A stretch of 64,000 nt of DNA, from assembly GCA_964592405.1 (NCBI GenBank), contig CAZQBY010000005.1, positions 1 through 64,000 of the forward strand, in the 5' to 3' direction. This document shows positions 36,569 to 44,576 of this stretch, one piece after another (within the stretch, counting starts at the first letter, position 1; the number at the start of each line of letters is the position of its first letter). The stretch is from CAZQBY01 sp964592405 [NCBI: uncultured archaeon]. GTDB lineage: Archaea > Altiarchaeota > Altiarchaeia > JAFGQM01. A program made the position numbers and the translations under genes. The notes below the pieces were generated by a model. It worked only from the letters and a program-made list of their open reading frames with translations, made no database searches and was not told where the DNA came from.

Positions 36569-39436
36569 ATGATGGATGATGCTGATGGGAAAGACCAACA
36601 ACAGAAAGACCAGCAACAGGAGGCCGGCACTCCAAACGACCCAACAGTCGGCAGTATCGGAAGGCAGATAATCCCTCAAAATATTGAGGATGAGATGAAG
36701 GAGTCATATATAGATTACTCCATGTCAGTCATAATAGGGCGCGCCCTGCCGGATGTCCGCGACGGACTAAAACCAGTTCACCGTAGGATACTCTATGCCA
36801 TGAATGAACTTGGTCTACAGCACAATAAACCATATACCAAATCCGCCACTGTTGTTGGTGAGGTTCTTGGAAAATACCATCCCCACGGAGATACTGCAGT
36901 CTATGATACTCTAGTCCGCATGGCGCAGGACTTCTCACTGCGCTACCCACTCGTTGATGGTCAGGGTAACTTTGGTTCAATAGACGGGGATCCCGCAGCT
37001 GCTTACAGATATACTGAAGTGAGGATGTCCAAGATAGCCGGCGAGATGCTTGCCGACATTGAGAAGAACACCGTCGATATGGTATCAAACTACAACGAGA
37101 CACGGCAGGAGCCCACAGTACTCCCCTCCAGATTTCCAAACCTCCTAGTCAACGGATCATCCGGCATAGCCGTCGGCATGGCTACGAACATGCCCCCCCA
37201 CAACCTATCCGAAGTCATTGACGGAATAACCGCTACCATAGATAATCCCCAAATAACGATTCAGGAGCTCATGCAGTATATCAAGGGCCCGGATTTCCCA
37301 ACAGGAGCCACCATTTGTGGTCAGGGCGGCATAGTCCAGGCCTATACAACTGGCAGGGGTAGTATCAGGATAAGGGCAAAGGCAGAAATAATAAAAAACA
37401 AAAACAGGGAGTCGATAATCGTCACGGAAATACCCTACCAGATAAACAAGGCCAACCTGATAGGCTCCATAGCCGAGCTGGTTAAGGATAAGAAGATAGA
37501 TGGCATCTCGGATATAAGGGACGAATCTGATAGAGAAGGTATGCGCATAGTCATTGAGATAAAACAAGGGGCGCAGGCCGATATTGTCCTGAATCAGCTC
37601 TACAAACATACGGCCATGGAGGCCACTTTTGGTGTCATAAATCTTGCTCTTGTAGACAACAAACCCGTAGTTCTCACTCTCAAGGGGCTCATAACCAATT
37701 TCATAAAACATCGCAAAAACGTCATAACACGAAGATGCCAGTTCGAACTCAAAAAATCTGAGGACCGCATCCATATTCTTGAGGGCTTCAGAATAGCTCT
37801 CAACAACATAGATGGTGTGGTCAAGCTCATCAGGGGTTCAGAGAACATAGAATCGGCCCGCACAAGTCTTGTCAGCAGTTTTGGGCTTTCGGATAAACAG
37901 GCCAAAGCCATACTGGAAATGCGCCTCCAGAAGCTGACCGGTCTGGAGCGTGAGAAAATAGAGCAGGAATATGGGGAACTTCTCAAATACATAAAGTGGT
38001 TAAAGGAGGTCTTGGCTGATGAGGGGCGGATTCTCCAGATAATCAAAGATGAACTTGCTGAAATAAAGAATACCTATGGAGATGAGAGAAGAACTGAAAT
38101 AGGTGAGGCAGTTGATGATATTGATATTGAAGATCTGATACCTGAGGAGCGCATGGTTGTTTCCATAACCAACCAAGGATATATCAAGAGACTGCCCCTG
38201 ACCACATACCGTGCACAGAGAAGAGGGGGCAGGGGAGTCATAGGGATGGATACAAAGGAAGGAGATTTTGTCGAACAGCTTTTTATAGCCTCAACCCATG
38301 ACTACATGCTTTTTTTCACCAACAGGGGACGGGTTTACTGGCTCAAGGTCTATCAGCTTCCAATTGCAGGGCGGTATTCCCGCGGCTCAGCGATAGTAAA
38401 CCTCCTCCAACTGGAAAAGGATGAAAAGGTGGAGGCCGCTATCAGAATAAATGAGTTCAAAAAAGGTTATTATCTGGTAATGATAACCAAGGAAGGCCTG
38501 ATAAAAAAGACAGAGCTGGAGGCTTACAGCCGTCCGAGGAAGGGGGGAATAATAGGGATAAGACTCAGGGAGAATGATGAGCTGGTAAGTGTTCTCCTGA
38601 CTAAAGGAGATGACGAGATACTGGTCTCAACCAGAAACGGAAAGGTAATAAGGTTTAGTGAAACTGATGTGCGCGCAGTGGGGAGAAACTCTATGGGAGT
38701 CAGAGCCATAAAACTGAAGAACGAAGACAAGGTGGTCAGTGCGGTGGTCATAGATGTGGAATCGTCCCTTCTCACAATCACAGAGAACGGATATGGCAAG
38801 CGGACGCCGTTCAACAAATACTCCCTTCAAAAACGCGCCGGCCAAGGAGTTATAGATATCAAAACAACTGAGAGAAACGGGGGCGTGGTTGGATCCATAA
38901 CAGTCCGAGAGGATGATGAAATAATGTCCATAACGTCAAAAGGGATTATAATAAGAACCCCAGTCTCTGACATATCCCAAATCGGCAGGAATACCCAGGG
39001 GGTCCGGATAATGAAGCTTGAAGAAGGCAACAAGGTAGTATCCATTGCGCGCATAGTAGGTGAAAAAGAGGAGGAAGAGATAGAGGGCGAAGTGGAAACC
39101 ATGGCAAAAGGTGCAGAAGCAGAAGAAGAGCCTCTAGCCGAAATCGAGAGGATCTCAGAAGAAAGACCTGCGCCCAAAGCCGAAGAGACAGACGAAGAAA
39201 CAAATAAAACAACTATAGAGAGGGCCCTAGAGGAGATCGAGCCGGAGAGAAAGGAGCATACAGAAAAACCTGAAGAGCCTGTGCCAAAGGCGGATAAAAC
39301 CATCTTCCCGAGAGAAGAGATTGATGAACCAAAATCAGGCAGGGAGGTCCCGGATTATCTACTACGCTATATCAAAGCAAATCCAAAATCACCAAAAGCA
39401 ATCAAGGTTGCGCGCGAATATGGTATAGAACTGTAA
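36569..39436 (+). CDS. gyrA: DNA gyrase subunit A with long acidic C-terminal tail
   Basis: 955 residues, longer than the usual 800-875. A Gln-rich N-terminus precedes the breakage-reunion domain. [27 protein letters not shown] opens it, and the catalytic Tyr lies in RYTEVRM near residue 148. The C-terminal beta-pinwheel has the GyrA box QRRGGRG near residue 550, diagnostic of gyrase rather than topoisomerase IV, and repeated blade motifs ([37 protein letters not shown]). From about residue 835 a Glu/Lys/Pro-rich tail runs to a final ordered-looking [23 protein letters not shown]. Operon with gyrB. The stop is immediately followed by the 3' end of a convergent tRNA-Ile. Confidence 0.96.
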   Translation: MMDDADGKDQQQKDQQQEAGTPNDPTVGSIGRQIIPQNIEDEMKESYIDYSMSVIIGRALPDVRDGLKPVHRRILYAMNELGLQHNKPYTKSATVVGEVLGKYHPHGDTAVYDTLVRMAQDFSLRYPLVDGQGNFGSIDGDPAAAYRYTEVRMSKIAGEMLADIEKNTVDMVSNYNETRQEPTVLPSRFPNLLVNGSSGIAVGMATNMPPHNLSEVIDGITATIDNPQITIQELMQYIKGPDFPTGATICGQGGIVQAYTTGRGSIRIRAKAEIIKNKNRESIIVTEIPYQINKANLIGSIAELVKDKKIDGISDIRDESDREGMRIVIEIKQGAQADIVLNQLYKHTAMEATFGVINLALVDNKPVVLTLKGLITNFIKHRKNVITRRCQFELKKSEDRIHILEGFRIALNNIDGVVKLIRGSENIESARTSLVSSFGLSDKQAKAILEMRLQKLTGLEREKIEQEYGELLKYIKWLKEVLADEGRILQIIKDELAEIKNTYGDERRTEIGEAVDDIDIEDLIPEERMVVSITNQGYIKRLPLTTYRAQRRGGRGVIGMDTKEGDFVEQLFIASTHDYMLFFTNRGRVYWLKVYQLPIAGRYSRGSAIVNLLQLEKDEKVEAAIRINEFKKGYYLVMITKEGLIKKTELEAYSRPRKGGIIGIRLRENDELVSVLLTKGDDEILVSTRNGKVIRFSETDVRAVGRNSMGVRAIKLKNEDKVVSAVVIDVESSLLTITENGYGKRTPFNKYSLQKRAGQGVIDIKTTERNGGVVGSITVREDDEIMSITSKGIIIRTPVSDISQIGRNTQGVRIMKLEEGNKVVSIARIVGEKEEEEIEGEVETMAKGAEAEEEPLAEIERISEERPAPKAEETDEETNKTTIERALEEIEPERKEHTEKPEEPVPKADKTIFPREEIDEPKSGREVPDYLLRYIKANPKSPKAIKVAREYGIEL

Positions 39437-39511
39437 TGGGCCTGGCCAGATTTGAACTGGCGACCTCTCGATTATCAGTCGAGCGCTATAACCAGGCTAA
39501 GCCACAGGCCC
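39437..39511 (-). tRNA. tRNA-Ile (GAT anticodon)
   Basis: Leftward, 75 nt, no encoded CCA. The acceptor stem GGGCCTG pairs with CAGGCCC and the discriminator is A. The anticodon arm is CTCGA-CTGATAA-TCGAG, giving anticodon GAT. The T arm GCCAG-TTCAAAT-CTGGC is perfect. No intron. Its 3' end directly abuts the gyrA stop codon on the opposite strand. Confidence 0.97.
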
Positions 39512-39618
39512 GTGCCTCTATTTTGAAGATAAGTACTCAAAAAGTTTTCGGCCCCCGGGCTACATCAGCCACCCCAATACATAAATGAGCTGATAATATC
39601 AATAATTAACACATAAAT

Positions 39619-40365
39619 TCAGAGCGAAAGCAGATTTCGGAGCCTCAAGAACCTCGGCGGCCTATAGTCCGCCCCAACCAGGTTGGCTGCCAGCTGCTTG
39701 TAGCTAACGGCCGCTTTGGAGTAGGGGGAGTGAAATACTAGGGGTGTCCGTTCGAATATCGACCTCTTTATTCCTTTGTCCTCTGGTATCCGGGCAAGCA
39801 CAGGCGCCTCACAGAGAGCCTCAATTTCGTGCACAAGAATCTCTGCCGCATCATTCTCTACCCTGTTTACTATAACCCCAAGATTGTCCTTTCCCATGTT
39901 CCTGGAGATCTCAAGTATCTTGATGGCATCCGTTACCGAGGGGACATCCGGATTTGTTATAACCAAGATGTCATCGCACGCCTCCATAATATGGTATATA
40001 TCCTTACTAAATCCAGGGGGCGCATCTACTATCACCAATCCCTCCAGACCATCCCTGATAACATCCTTGAAACCAGACATATCCACTATACTCTGCTCTA
40101 GAGAAAGGGATGCAGGGATTATCTTCATGCCGCGCAGCACCACCTTAACTGCTTTGTATATATGTGTCCTCTTTTTTAGGACATCCTGAAGAGATGAGCT
40201 TGCATCCGGGAGACCGAGATGTACTGTCAGATTGGCGGAACTAATATCTGCATCTACCAGTATGGACTCATGACCAAATTCATGGAGGGCTGCAGATAGG
40301 TTAATGGCCGTGACAGTCTTTCCGACCCCCCCTTTGCCGGAGAGAACACCAATTACTCGTTGCAT
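39619..40365 (-). CDS. minD: MinD/ParA-like ATPase
   Basis: 248 residues. The deviant Walker A is GVLSGKGGVGKTVTAINLSAAL, with switch I DADISSANLTVHLG, switch II VIVDAPPGFSKDIYH and a TNPDVPSVTDAIKI segment, all typical of MinD-type ATPases. The C-terminus ends FLRLRNLLSL, an amphipathic helix like the membrane-targeting sequence of MinD. Archaeal MinD homologues position division or motility machinery. It is transcribed leftward away from 40366, separated from the flanking rightward gene by about 120 bases. The exact client is unknown. Confidence 0.85.
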   Translation of the reverse strand: MQRVIGVLSGKGGVGKTVTAINLSAALHEFGHESILVDADISSANLTVHLGLPDASSSLQDVLKKRTHIYKAVKVVLRGMKIIPASLSLEQSIVDMSGFKDVIRDGLEGLVIVDAPPGFSKDIYHIMEACDDILVITNPDVPSVTDAIKILEISRNMGKDNLGVIVNRVENDAAEILVHEIEALCEAPVLARIPEDKGIKRSIFERTPLVFHSPYSKAAVSYKQLAANLVGADYRPPRFLRLRNLLSL

Positions 40366-40488
40366 TATAGTGATTTACACCAAAGAACTCCACTATACTA
40401 TCAGGAAGCCCAATAAAAATCAGGAGCATCCATTTTAATATCTGCAACAACAATATATCGCTACAGGTTATTTAATAGGGGTGCAGAT
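40366..40488. promoter_or_regulatory. Divergent spacer between minD and an exported protein gene
   Basis: 123 bases. The right part, with CAACAATATATCGC and GGTTATTTAATAGGG, offers TATA-like boxes: TTATTTAATA at about 40467-40476 lies some 15-20 bases before the rightward ATG at 40489. The left part has ACTATACTATC, possibly serving minD. Nothing else was seen. Confidence 0.35.
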
Positions 40489-40911
40489 ATGGACAAAATT
40501 GTTGCGGTTGCCTCTATACTCGCTATAGTCGCCATACTCTCAGTGACCTTGATTCTAAATCCTTTTGCCCCCCCTTCACCCCTTCAGGAGGGGGCTGTCG
40601 AGGAGAGTGATGGCACTGGCGGAGTTGTGGGGACGGCTCCTGAACCAGAATCGGAAGGTGATGAAGCGACCCACCCAGAGATAAATATCAATCAGGCAAC
40701 AATAGAGTCCATAATAACCCCCAAAGTAAGTGGAAACTGCACCCTCTACAAACACGTAGTGAAGAACAAATGGGAGTGTTTTGGAACTGCTGGCAACTTC
40801 AGCAAAATAGCCACAAACGAATACCGGCCAGCAGAATCAGACACCTACTTTTGCAGGCCTACCGAGTATGGGTGCAAGCTTTACCAGAGGGTGGACTTCC
40901 AACTGGGATAA
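40489..40911 (+). CDS. Small exported or membrane-anchored protein with four cysteines
   Basis: 140 residues, not recognised. An N-terminal hydrophobic helix (about residues 4-25) acts as signal or anchor, followed by a Pro/Glu/Gly-rich linker (residues 28-62). The C-terminal 75 residues have four Cys in the contexts GNCTLYK, KWECFG, YFCRP and YGCKLY, suggesting two disulfides outside the cell. The domain size and regular Cys spacing suggest a small folded extracellular module. The linker may be a cell-wall spacer. No family name can be given. Confidence 0.7.
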   Translation: MDKIVAVASILAIVAILSVTLILNPFAPPSPLQEGAVEESDGTGGVVGTAPEPESEGDEATHPEININQATIESIITPKVSGNCTLYKHVVKNKWECFGTAGNFSKIATNEYRPAESDTYFCRPTEYGCKLYQRVDFQLG

Positions 40912-41032
40912 TGTGCGCGCACACAATAATCCAGGCAACTCGGATGTGAGGGCTCTGGGAGATATTGTTTTGCTGACGTGCTGTATGATTATCCTTTGGT
41001 GAGGCCGGCCGCCAGAGGCGATCCTCATAAAA
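40912..41032. other. Short intergenic space with a 12-bp palindrome
   Basis: The palindrome TGTGCGCGCACA lies at about 40911-40922, straddling the end of the preceding gene. The remainder has no ORF or RNA signature I can support. Downstream of tRNA-Thr on the minus strand it would hold that transcript's end. Confidence 0.35.
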
Positions 41033-41106
41033 AGCCCCCGGAGGGATTTGAACCCTCGACTTGCTGATTACAAGTCAGCCGCTCTGCCAGACTGAGCTAC
41101 GGAGGC
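41033..41106 (-). tRNA. tRNA-Thr (TGT anticodon)
   Basis: Leftward, 74 nt. The acceptor arms GCCTCCG and CGGGGGC pair with one G-U. The anticodon arm GCTGA-CTTGTAA-TCAGC gives TGT. The T arm GAGGG-TTCAAAT-CCCTC is perfect. No intron and no encoded CCA. It lies 56 bases downstream of the initiator tRNA on the same strand and may share its transcript. Confidence 0.97.
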
Positions 41107-41162
41107 AAGCACCCCCACATATGATTTCTCCCACAAGCGCTGCATCTGCCCAAGGATAGGAA

Positions 41163-41238
41163 TAGCGGGGGTGGGATTTGAACCACACGACCTTCGGGTT
41201 ATGAGCCCGACGAGCACTCCTGGCTGCTCAACCCCGCT
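41163..41238 (-). tRNA. Initiator tRNA-Met (CAT anticodon)
   Basis: Leftward, 76 nt. It starts AGCGGGG and ends CCCCGCTA. The anticodon arm TCGGG-CTCATAA-CCCGA has the three consecutive G-C pairs that mark archaeal initiator tRNA, and the T arm GTGGG-TTCAAAT-CCCAC is perfect. The A1-T72 end pair is the archaeal initiator identity. A good TATA box (CGAATATACC on the minus strand) lies about 25 bases upstream. Confidence 0.96.
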
Positions 41239-41336
41239 ATTAGAATAGTTAGGGGGGTATATTCGAAGTATGGACCATAAAAAATCAAGATGGTTGCGAT
41301 TCCAAACCTTTTTTTCTAAAAACCTCAATATTATCA
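41239..41336. promoter_or_regulatory. Divergent promoter space, initiator tRNA-Met versus SRP RNA
   Basis: 98 bases shared by two stable RNAs. The minus-strand TATA box CGAATATACC at about 41257-41266 fits the tRNA start at 41238. On the plus strand TTTTTTTCTAAAAACC at about 41308-41323 is at the right distance from the SRP RNA 5' end for a weak box A. Nothing else was seen. Confidence 0.5.
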
Positions 41337-41601
41337 GCGGGCTAGGCCGGGGAGCTAGGGGTTCCCTCTTTCCCAAAATCCCCTTCAGGGAGCCGAATCC
41401 GAGGGGCGATTCGGTCTGGGTGGAGATGGATGGTTTTCCTCTGTGTCGATCCCTCGTCCCTTGGGGGCACATGTGATCCGAATCTGGTCAGGCCCTGACG
41501 GGAGCAGCCATAAGGATTATGTGTGTCGTCTAAGGAATCGCGAGGGGGAGCATGTAAACCACTCCTATCCATTTGGACCGTCTCCACCCGAGGGCCCGCT
41601 A
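41337..41601 (+). ncRNA. 7S signal recognition particle RNA
   Basis: About 265 nt. The ends GCGGGC and GCCCGC pair as helix 1. GGCTAGGCCGGGG near the 5' end and CTAGGGG with TCCCC form the Alu-domain helices 3 and 4. The S-domain helix 8 has GGTCAGGCCC-TGAC-GGGAGCAGCC at about 41487-41510, which carries the conserved asymmetric AGCAG loop that SRP54 binds. The apical tetraloop reads TGAC. Its protein partner SRP54 is encoded at 33160. The ends are approximate, placed by the terminal helix. Confidence 0.9.
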
Positions 41602-41645
41602 CCCAATCTTTCAATATGGCTTTTCTTACCCCTTCTTCTAATTTG

Positions 41646-41663
41646 ACACTTGGATCTAAGTGT
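41646..41663 (+). terminator. Small hairpin downstream of SRP RNA
   Basis: ACACTT, six-base loop, AAGTGT form a perfect six-pair stem about 45 bases after the SRP RNA 3' helix, following a pyrimidine-rich stretch (TTTTCTTACCCCTTCTTCT at about 41621-41639). It lies between SRP RNA and the hairpin array and may mark the transcript end. Confidence 0.4.
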
Positions 41664-41703
41664 GTTCTAGGGTCGATCTGAGCCGAGGTCGGCGCAAACC
41701 CTC

Positions 41704-41755
41704 GCGGTTTGCTCACCTCAGCGCTCATAAGCAGAAAGGAAACCTACGCCGAGGT
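41704..41755 (+). repeat. 52-bp direct repeat, copy 1
   Basis: Identical to 41890-41941. It spans the right arm of one hairpin module, the 25-base linker (GCTCATAAGCAGAAAGG and following) and the first eight bases of the next module. The copies are 186 bp apart, showing that part of the array spread by segmental duplication. Confidence 0.9.
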
Positions 41756-41889
41756 TGGGCGAACCTTCGGTTCGCAACCCTCGGCTAATATTCAGGGAGG
41801 ACGTTCACGCCGAGGTCGGGCTCGCTTCGCTCGCGACCCTCGGCACATTTGTAGAAGAGCTACCTTTGCCGAGGTGGGTGTAAACCTCT

Positions 41890-41941
41890 GCGGTTTGCTC
41901 ACCTCAGCGCTCATAAGCAGAAAGGAAACCTACGCCGAGGT
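41890..41941 (+). repeat. 52-bp direct repeat, copy 2
   Basis: Second copy of the 41704-41755 repeat. Here its last eight bases, GCCGAGGT, are the 5' end of the real tRNA-Ser, so the tRNA acceptor strand itself belongs to the duplicated unit. Confidence 0.9.
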
Positions 41942-42063
41942 GGCGGAATCTGGCTAACGCGCCAGATTGGAGATCTGTGGACCTCCTGTCTACCAAGAAC
42001 GGGGGCCATTTCCAGACATCTGGTGCCCTTCGGGGCGTCTGGGTTCAAATCCCAGCCTCGGCG
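41934..42063 (+). tRNA. tRNA-Ser (GGA anticodon) with a 45-nt intron
   Basis: A class II tRNA. The acceptor arms GCCGAGG and CCTCGGC are followed by discriminator G. The D arm is GCG...CGC, the anticodon arm CCAGA-TTGGAG|A-TCTGG, the variable arm TGCCCTTCGGGGCG and the T arm CTGGG-TTCAAAT-CCCAG. The anticodon GGA reads UCU/UCC. An intron at 41973-42017 sits at the canonical 37/38 site. TGGA of the anticodon loop can pair with TCCA near the intron 3' end, and GAC forms a 3-base bulge, as in a bulge-helix-bulge; the inner intron stem is GG-CCTCC with GGGGG-CC. The spliced tRNA is 85 nt. Confidence 0.93.
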
Positions 42064-42154
42064 CTTCATTGTCTAAGCGACGCCTCGCGCCGAGGCGTCT
42101 GTTCACCTGCGCAACTTAGCGGCGAACAGGTGAACATCCCAGCCTCGGCGCTTC
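42050..42154 (+). repeat. 18-bp duplication of the tRNA-Ser 3' end
   Basis: TCCCAGCCTCGGCGCTTC occurs at the tRNA 3' end (42050-42067) and again at 42137-42154; a shorter CCTCGGCGCTTC recurs at 42206-42217. Such copies of a tRNA 3' end are also what integrative elements leave behind, but no integrase gene or cargo is present between them. Confidence 0.85.
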
Positions 42155-42278
42155 CTTCTCTAGGCAAATTAGCTGAGGGTCCCTGCAGCTTCGCTGCAGG
42201 TCTGACCTCGGCGCTTCTACTCTACTTAGCTTAAGCTTGGCGCTAAATCTATTTATCCCACAACGCGCTAACCTAACC

Positions 42279-42530
42279 ATGGAAACTGTATGGCTTGGCT
42301 ATTTTGCCGGCATCCTTACAATGGCAGCATTCGTCCCACAAGTTCTGAAGAGTGTTACAACCCGGAGTACAAAAGACCTATCGCTCCCCATGCTTGTGAT
42401 AATGGCAGCCGGTCTGTGGATGTGGCTCACATACGGACTGGCAACTGGCGATCCGGCATTGATATTCACAAATATCATTCAGGGGAGCCTTGCGACAAGT
42501 CTTGTGATACTCAAGCTTAGGTATGGATAG
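42279..42530 (+). CDS. SemiSWEET/PQ-loop family small transporter
   Basis: 83 residues from the ATG before ETVWLGYFAGIL; a longer in-frame start adds 14 unlikely residues. Three transmembrane helices and the PQ motif (MAAFVPQVLKSVTTRSTKDLSLPML) match SemiSWEET proteins, as does the second-helix to third-helix spacing. These proteins dimerise to move sugars across the membrane. A TATA-like ATCTATTTATCC lies about 25 bases upstream. The sugar is unknown. Confidence 0.85.
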   Translation: METVWLGYFAGILTMAAFVPQVLKSVTTRSTKDLSLPMLVIMAAGLWMWLTYGLATGDPALIFTNIIQGSLATSLVILKLRYG

Positions 42531-42578
42531 TCTGTTTTTCTTACCTTTTCCATATAATCCCCGTTCAACAAGTCCAAC

Positions 42579-44510
42579 ATGCTTGAATCCACTTGGACCA
42601 ACCACACTGGGAAAAGCCGTATTGGAGTCCGACTACCCGGAAAGAGGGGGTTTTATGTCTCAGCCCCTCTCCTCGGAGCTACACTATTCCTTGTAGCAGC
42701 GGTCTTGGCCGCCACAGTTGCAATAGAGAACGAGGCCCGTATACAGGTGGCAAGGAGCGCAGATATTCTGGGCAAGCTGCAATTCATGTCGCAGGCCATA
42801 CTGGCTGACAGTTATAATGTCCTGTTGCAGACCAAACTTGAGGTCATGACAAAAGATTTCCTAGAGAGGGGATATTTTGATATAGACACACAGGAGAATG
42901 ACTGGAAGCAGTCAGTCAAGAGCAATCTGCAGAGCTATTACATAGACAACTTGGGCGAAACACTTGGACTGGATATAGCCGCCTATGCTAAGGCATATAG
43001 CAATGTCCCAGGAATAGACAAGTGCTGGGTAGGGCATGCAGGAGACTACCAGTCAACACCCACTACTTATGACTCCAGCACGAATGATGGCAGTATTATG
43101 GTTATGGCAGCATCCTATGGTGAACGTATAGAGTGTGATGTCAGAGAACCCGAAGGACATCTTTCAGTGGACATACTGGGGAGGGCCTACAGAGTCAACA
43201 TACGTGTTGCAAAGCTCTATGATACTGCCAGATGGGTGATACTCACAACAAAAGGAGCACTGAACAGTGGCATAACCGGCGTGCCGGAGCCAGTAGCCTC
43301 TTGGAGCAGTTCCAGATGGATCAGAATCAAAAAGACGGATAATATCCCCGTGAATCCACAGGACTCACAGAATCTTCAGGCCATAATAGAGGACTGGAGC
43401 AGGATAATGAAATGGCTGGGCGATAGGATAATAAGCATATCCAACAACTATCTGAGTAGCAGCGGGCTGGTGGGTATCAGCCTTAGGGAGTTAGACATTG
43501 AAAAGGAAGAAAACGGGAAAGAACGGGGGCTGATGGACTTTGATATTTCATGCGCGGGGGAGAAGCAATACAGAAACTGTATGCCGTTTAGACTCAAGAT
43601 AACACTGGGAGATGCCGACTGCAGTAAGGGCGGGGAGCCCGTCATGTATGGATCAGAAAGTTTCTATCATCTGGCAGAGGAAAACCGATGGTGGATCAAA
43701 TGCGGGGCGTCTGCCTGCCCACAGGAATTTAATGAGATCATGTACCAGATACTCAAGCCGATAGAAAGCGTCTGCGTGGACTACTTTGCCTATGTGGACT
43801 CAGTTTATCCGGTCTGCAGGAAGTGGATAGCAAAGGAAAAATCACTTACGATAAAAGGGGTTGTGGAGGACGACCACGAGGACTACTTGGCCACAGGATC
43901 CGAACATACACAGTTTAGGTTTAAGGACCAGCAGCCGAATGTTGATGTGACTACTACAAAGAAAAACCGCCTCAGATGTGATAAAGAGGGAATTGGTGAG
44001 CTGAAGGAGAATGACATCAATGTATACAAAAACAATGTGATCATCCTGCTGGAAAACATCATCATGAAATTTGGGGTGGCACGGGTTCCGGGCAGTTCTC
44101 TAAAAAGATGGGTAGACAAGGGAAGTGTTATAAGAGACCTAGATGATCCAACCCTGAAGCAGATATACAAGAACATCTATGGTCAGGGAGTCTTCCCCAA
44201 AATCTGTTTTATGGGAGGTATTGCATCCAGCGACGAGTGTAAGAAACCCGAAATGTCGGAAAAACCCCAGATTGAGATATGGGTGGATTGGGACGAGACC
44301 AGAGAAAACTGCATAAATATGGTGGATAAGCTCTGCCAGACCTTCTACAATGACCCATCCCTAACAGCAGTTCCTGAATATACTGAGACATTCTGCAGGA
44401 ACCTCTTCCCAAGGAAGGAGGATGCAGTAGGAGGATATGGAAGATTGAGATGCGCCGGCAAGGGGGACGGGATATACATAGAGATAGGTCCTGGAGACAC
44501 TACCCCCTAA
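42579..44510 (+). CDS. Large Cys-rich exported protein with pilin-like N-terminal helix
   Basis: 643 residues, not recognised. The N-terminus has a basic stretch ending in PGKRG just before one hydrophobic helix (residues 27-48, FYVSAPLLGATLFLVAAVL), then a charged helix (IENEARIQVARSADILGK). This layout, with a cleavage-like KRG, resembles class III signal peptides of archaeal pilins. The extracellular part has around 17 Cys, in contexts such as KCWVG, IECDV, ISCAG, RNCMP, DADCSK, IKCGASACP and VPVCR, suggesting many disulfides. Family unknown. A surface or pseudopilin role is inferred. It precedes a PHP gene by 66 bases. Confidence 0.8.
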   Translation: MLESTWTNHTGKSRIGVRLPGKRGFYVSAPLLGATLFLVAAVLAATVAIENEARIQVARSADILGKLQFMSQAILADSYNVLLQTKLEVMTKDFLERGYFDIDTQENDWKQSVKSNLQSYYIDNLGETLGLDIAAYAKAYSNVPGIDKCWVGHAGDYQSTPTTYDSSTNDGSIMVMAASYGERIECDVREPEGHLSVDILGRAYRVNIRVAKLYDTARWVILTTKGALNSGITGVPEPVASWSSSRWIRIKKTDNIPVNPQDSQNLQAIIEDWSRIMKWLGDRIISISNNYLSSSGLVGISLRELDIEKEENGKERGLMDFDISCAGEKQYRNCMPFRLKITLGDADCSKGGEPVMYGSESFYHLAEENRWWIKCGASACPQEFNEIMYQILKPIESVCVDYFAYVDSVYPVCRKWIAKEKSLTIKGVVEDDHEDYLATGSEHTQFRFKDQQPNVDVTTTKKNRLRCDKEGIGELKENDINVYKNNVIILLENIIMKFGVARVPGSSLKRWVDKGSVIRDLDDPTLKQIYKNIYGQGVFPKICFMGGIASSDECKKPEMSEKPQIEIWVDWDETRENCINMVDKLCQTFYNDPSLTAVPEYTETFCRNLFPRKEDAVGGYGRLRCAGKGDGIYIEIGPGDTTP

Positions 44511-44576
44511 ATCCGCTGGATATATCCGCCACATATCCTAATTGTGACTTTTCTAACTTGATGTTCAAAACCTATT

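Larger units (their letters stand above)
41682..42212 (+). repeat. Array of hairpin modules closed by tRNA-Ser acceptor-stem sequences
   Basis: Seven consecutive modules each start with GCCGAGG (or GCTGAGG) and end with its complement CCTCGGC (or CCTCAGC): 41682-41722, 41748-41785, 41809-41844, 41868-41908, the tRNA-Ser gene itself (41934-42062), 42089-42149 and 42172-42212. The first five starts are 66, 61, 59 and 66 bases apart. Linkers are 22-26 bases. Inside the non-tRNA modules there are unrelated inner stems: GCAAACC/GGTTTGC, CGAACC/GGTTCG, TAAACC/GGTTTG, GTTCACCTG/CAGGTGAAC and CCTGCAGC/GCTGCAGG. Pairing is preserved while inner sequence differs. No ORF fits. It is not CRISPR, since the outer parts are the tRNA ends and one module is the working tRNA. 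Confidence 0.85.

Noticed and set aside
41682-42212. CRISPR array
   Set aside because: Spacing and short linkers look CRISPR-like, but unit cores differ, only the tRNA-end caps recur, two linkers are identical, and one unit is a functional tRNA. No cas gene is present.
42050-42217. Attachment-site scar of an integrated element at tRNA-Ser
   Set aside because: The 3'-end duplications are only 87 and 156 bases away with no integrase or cargo, and copies of the 5' end also occur upstream.
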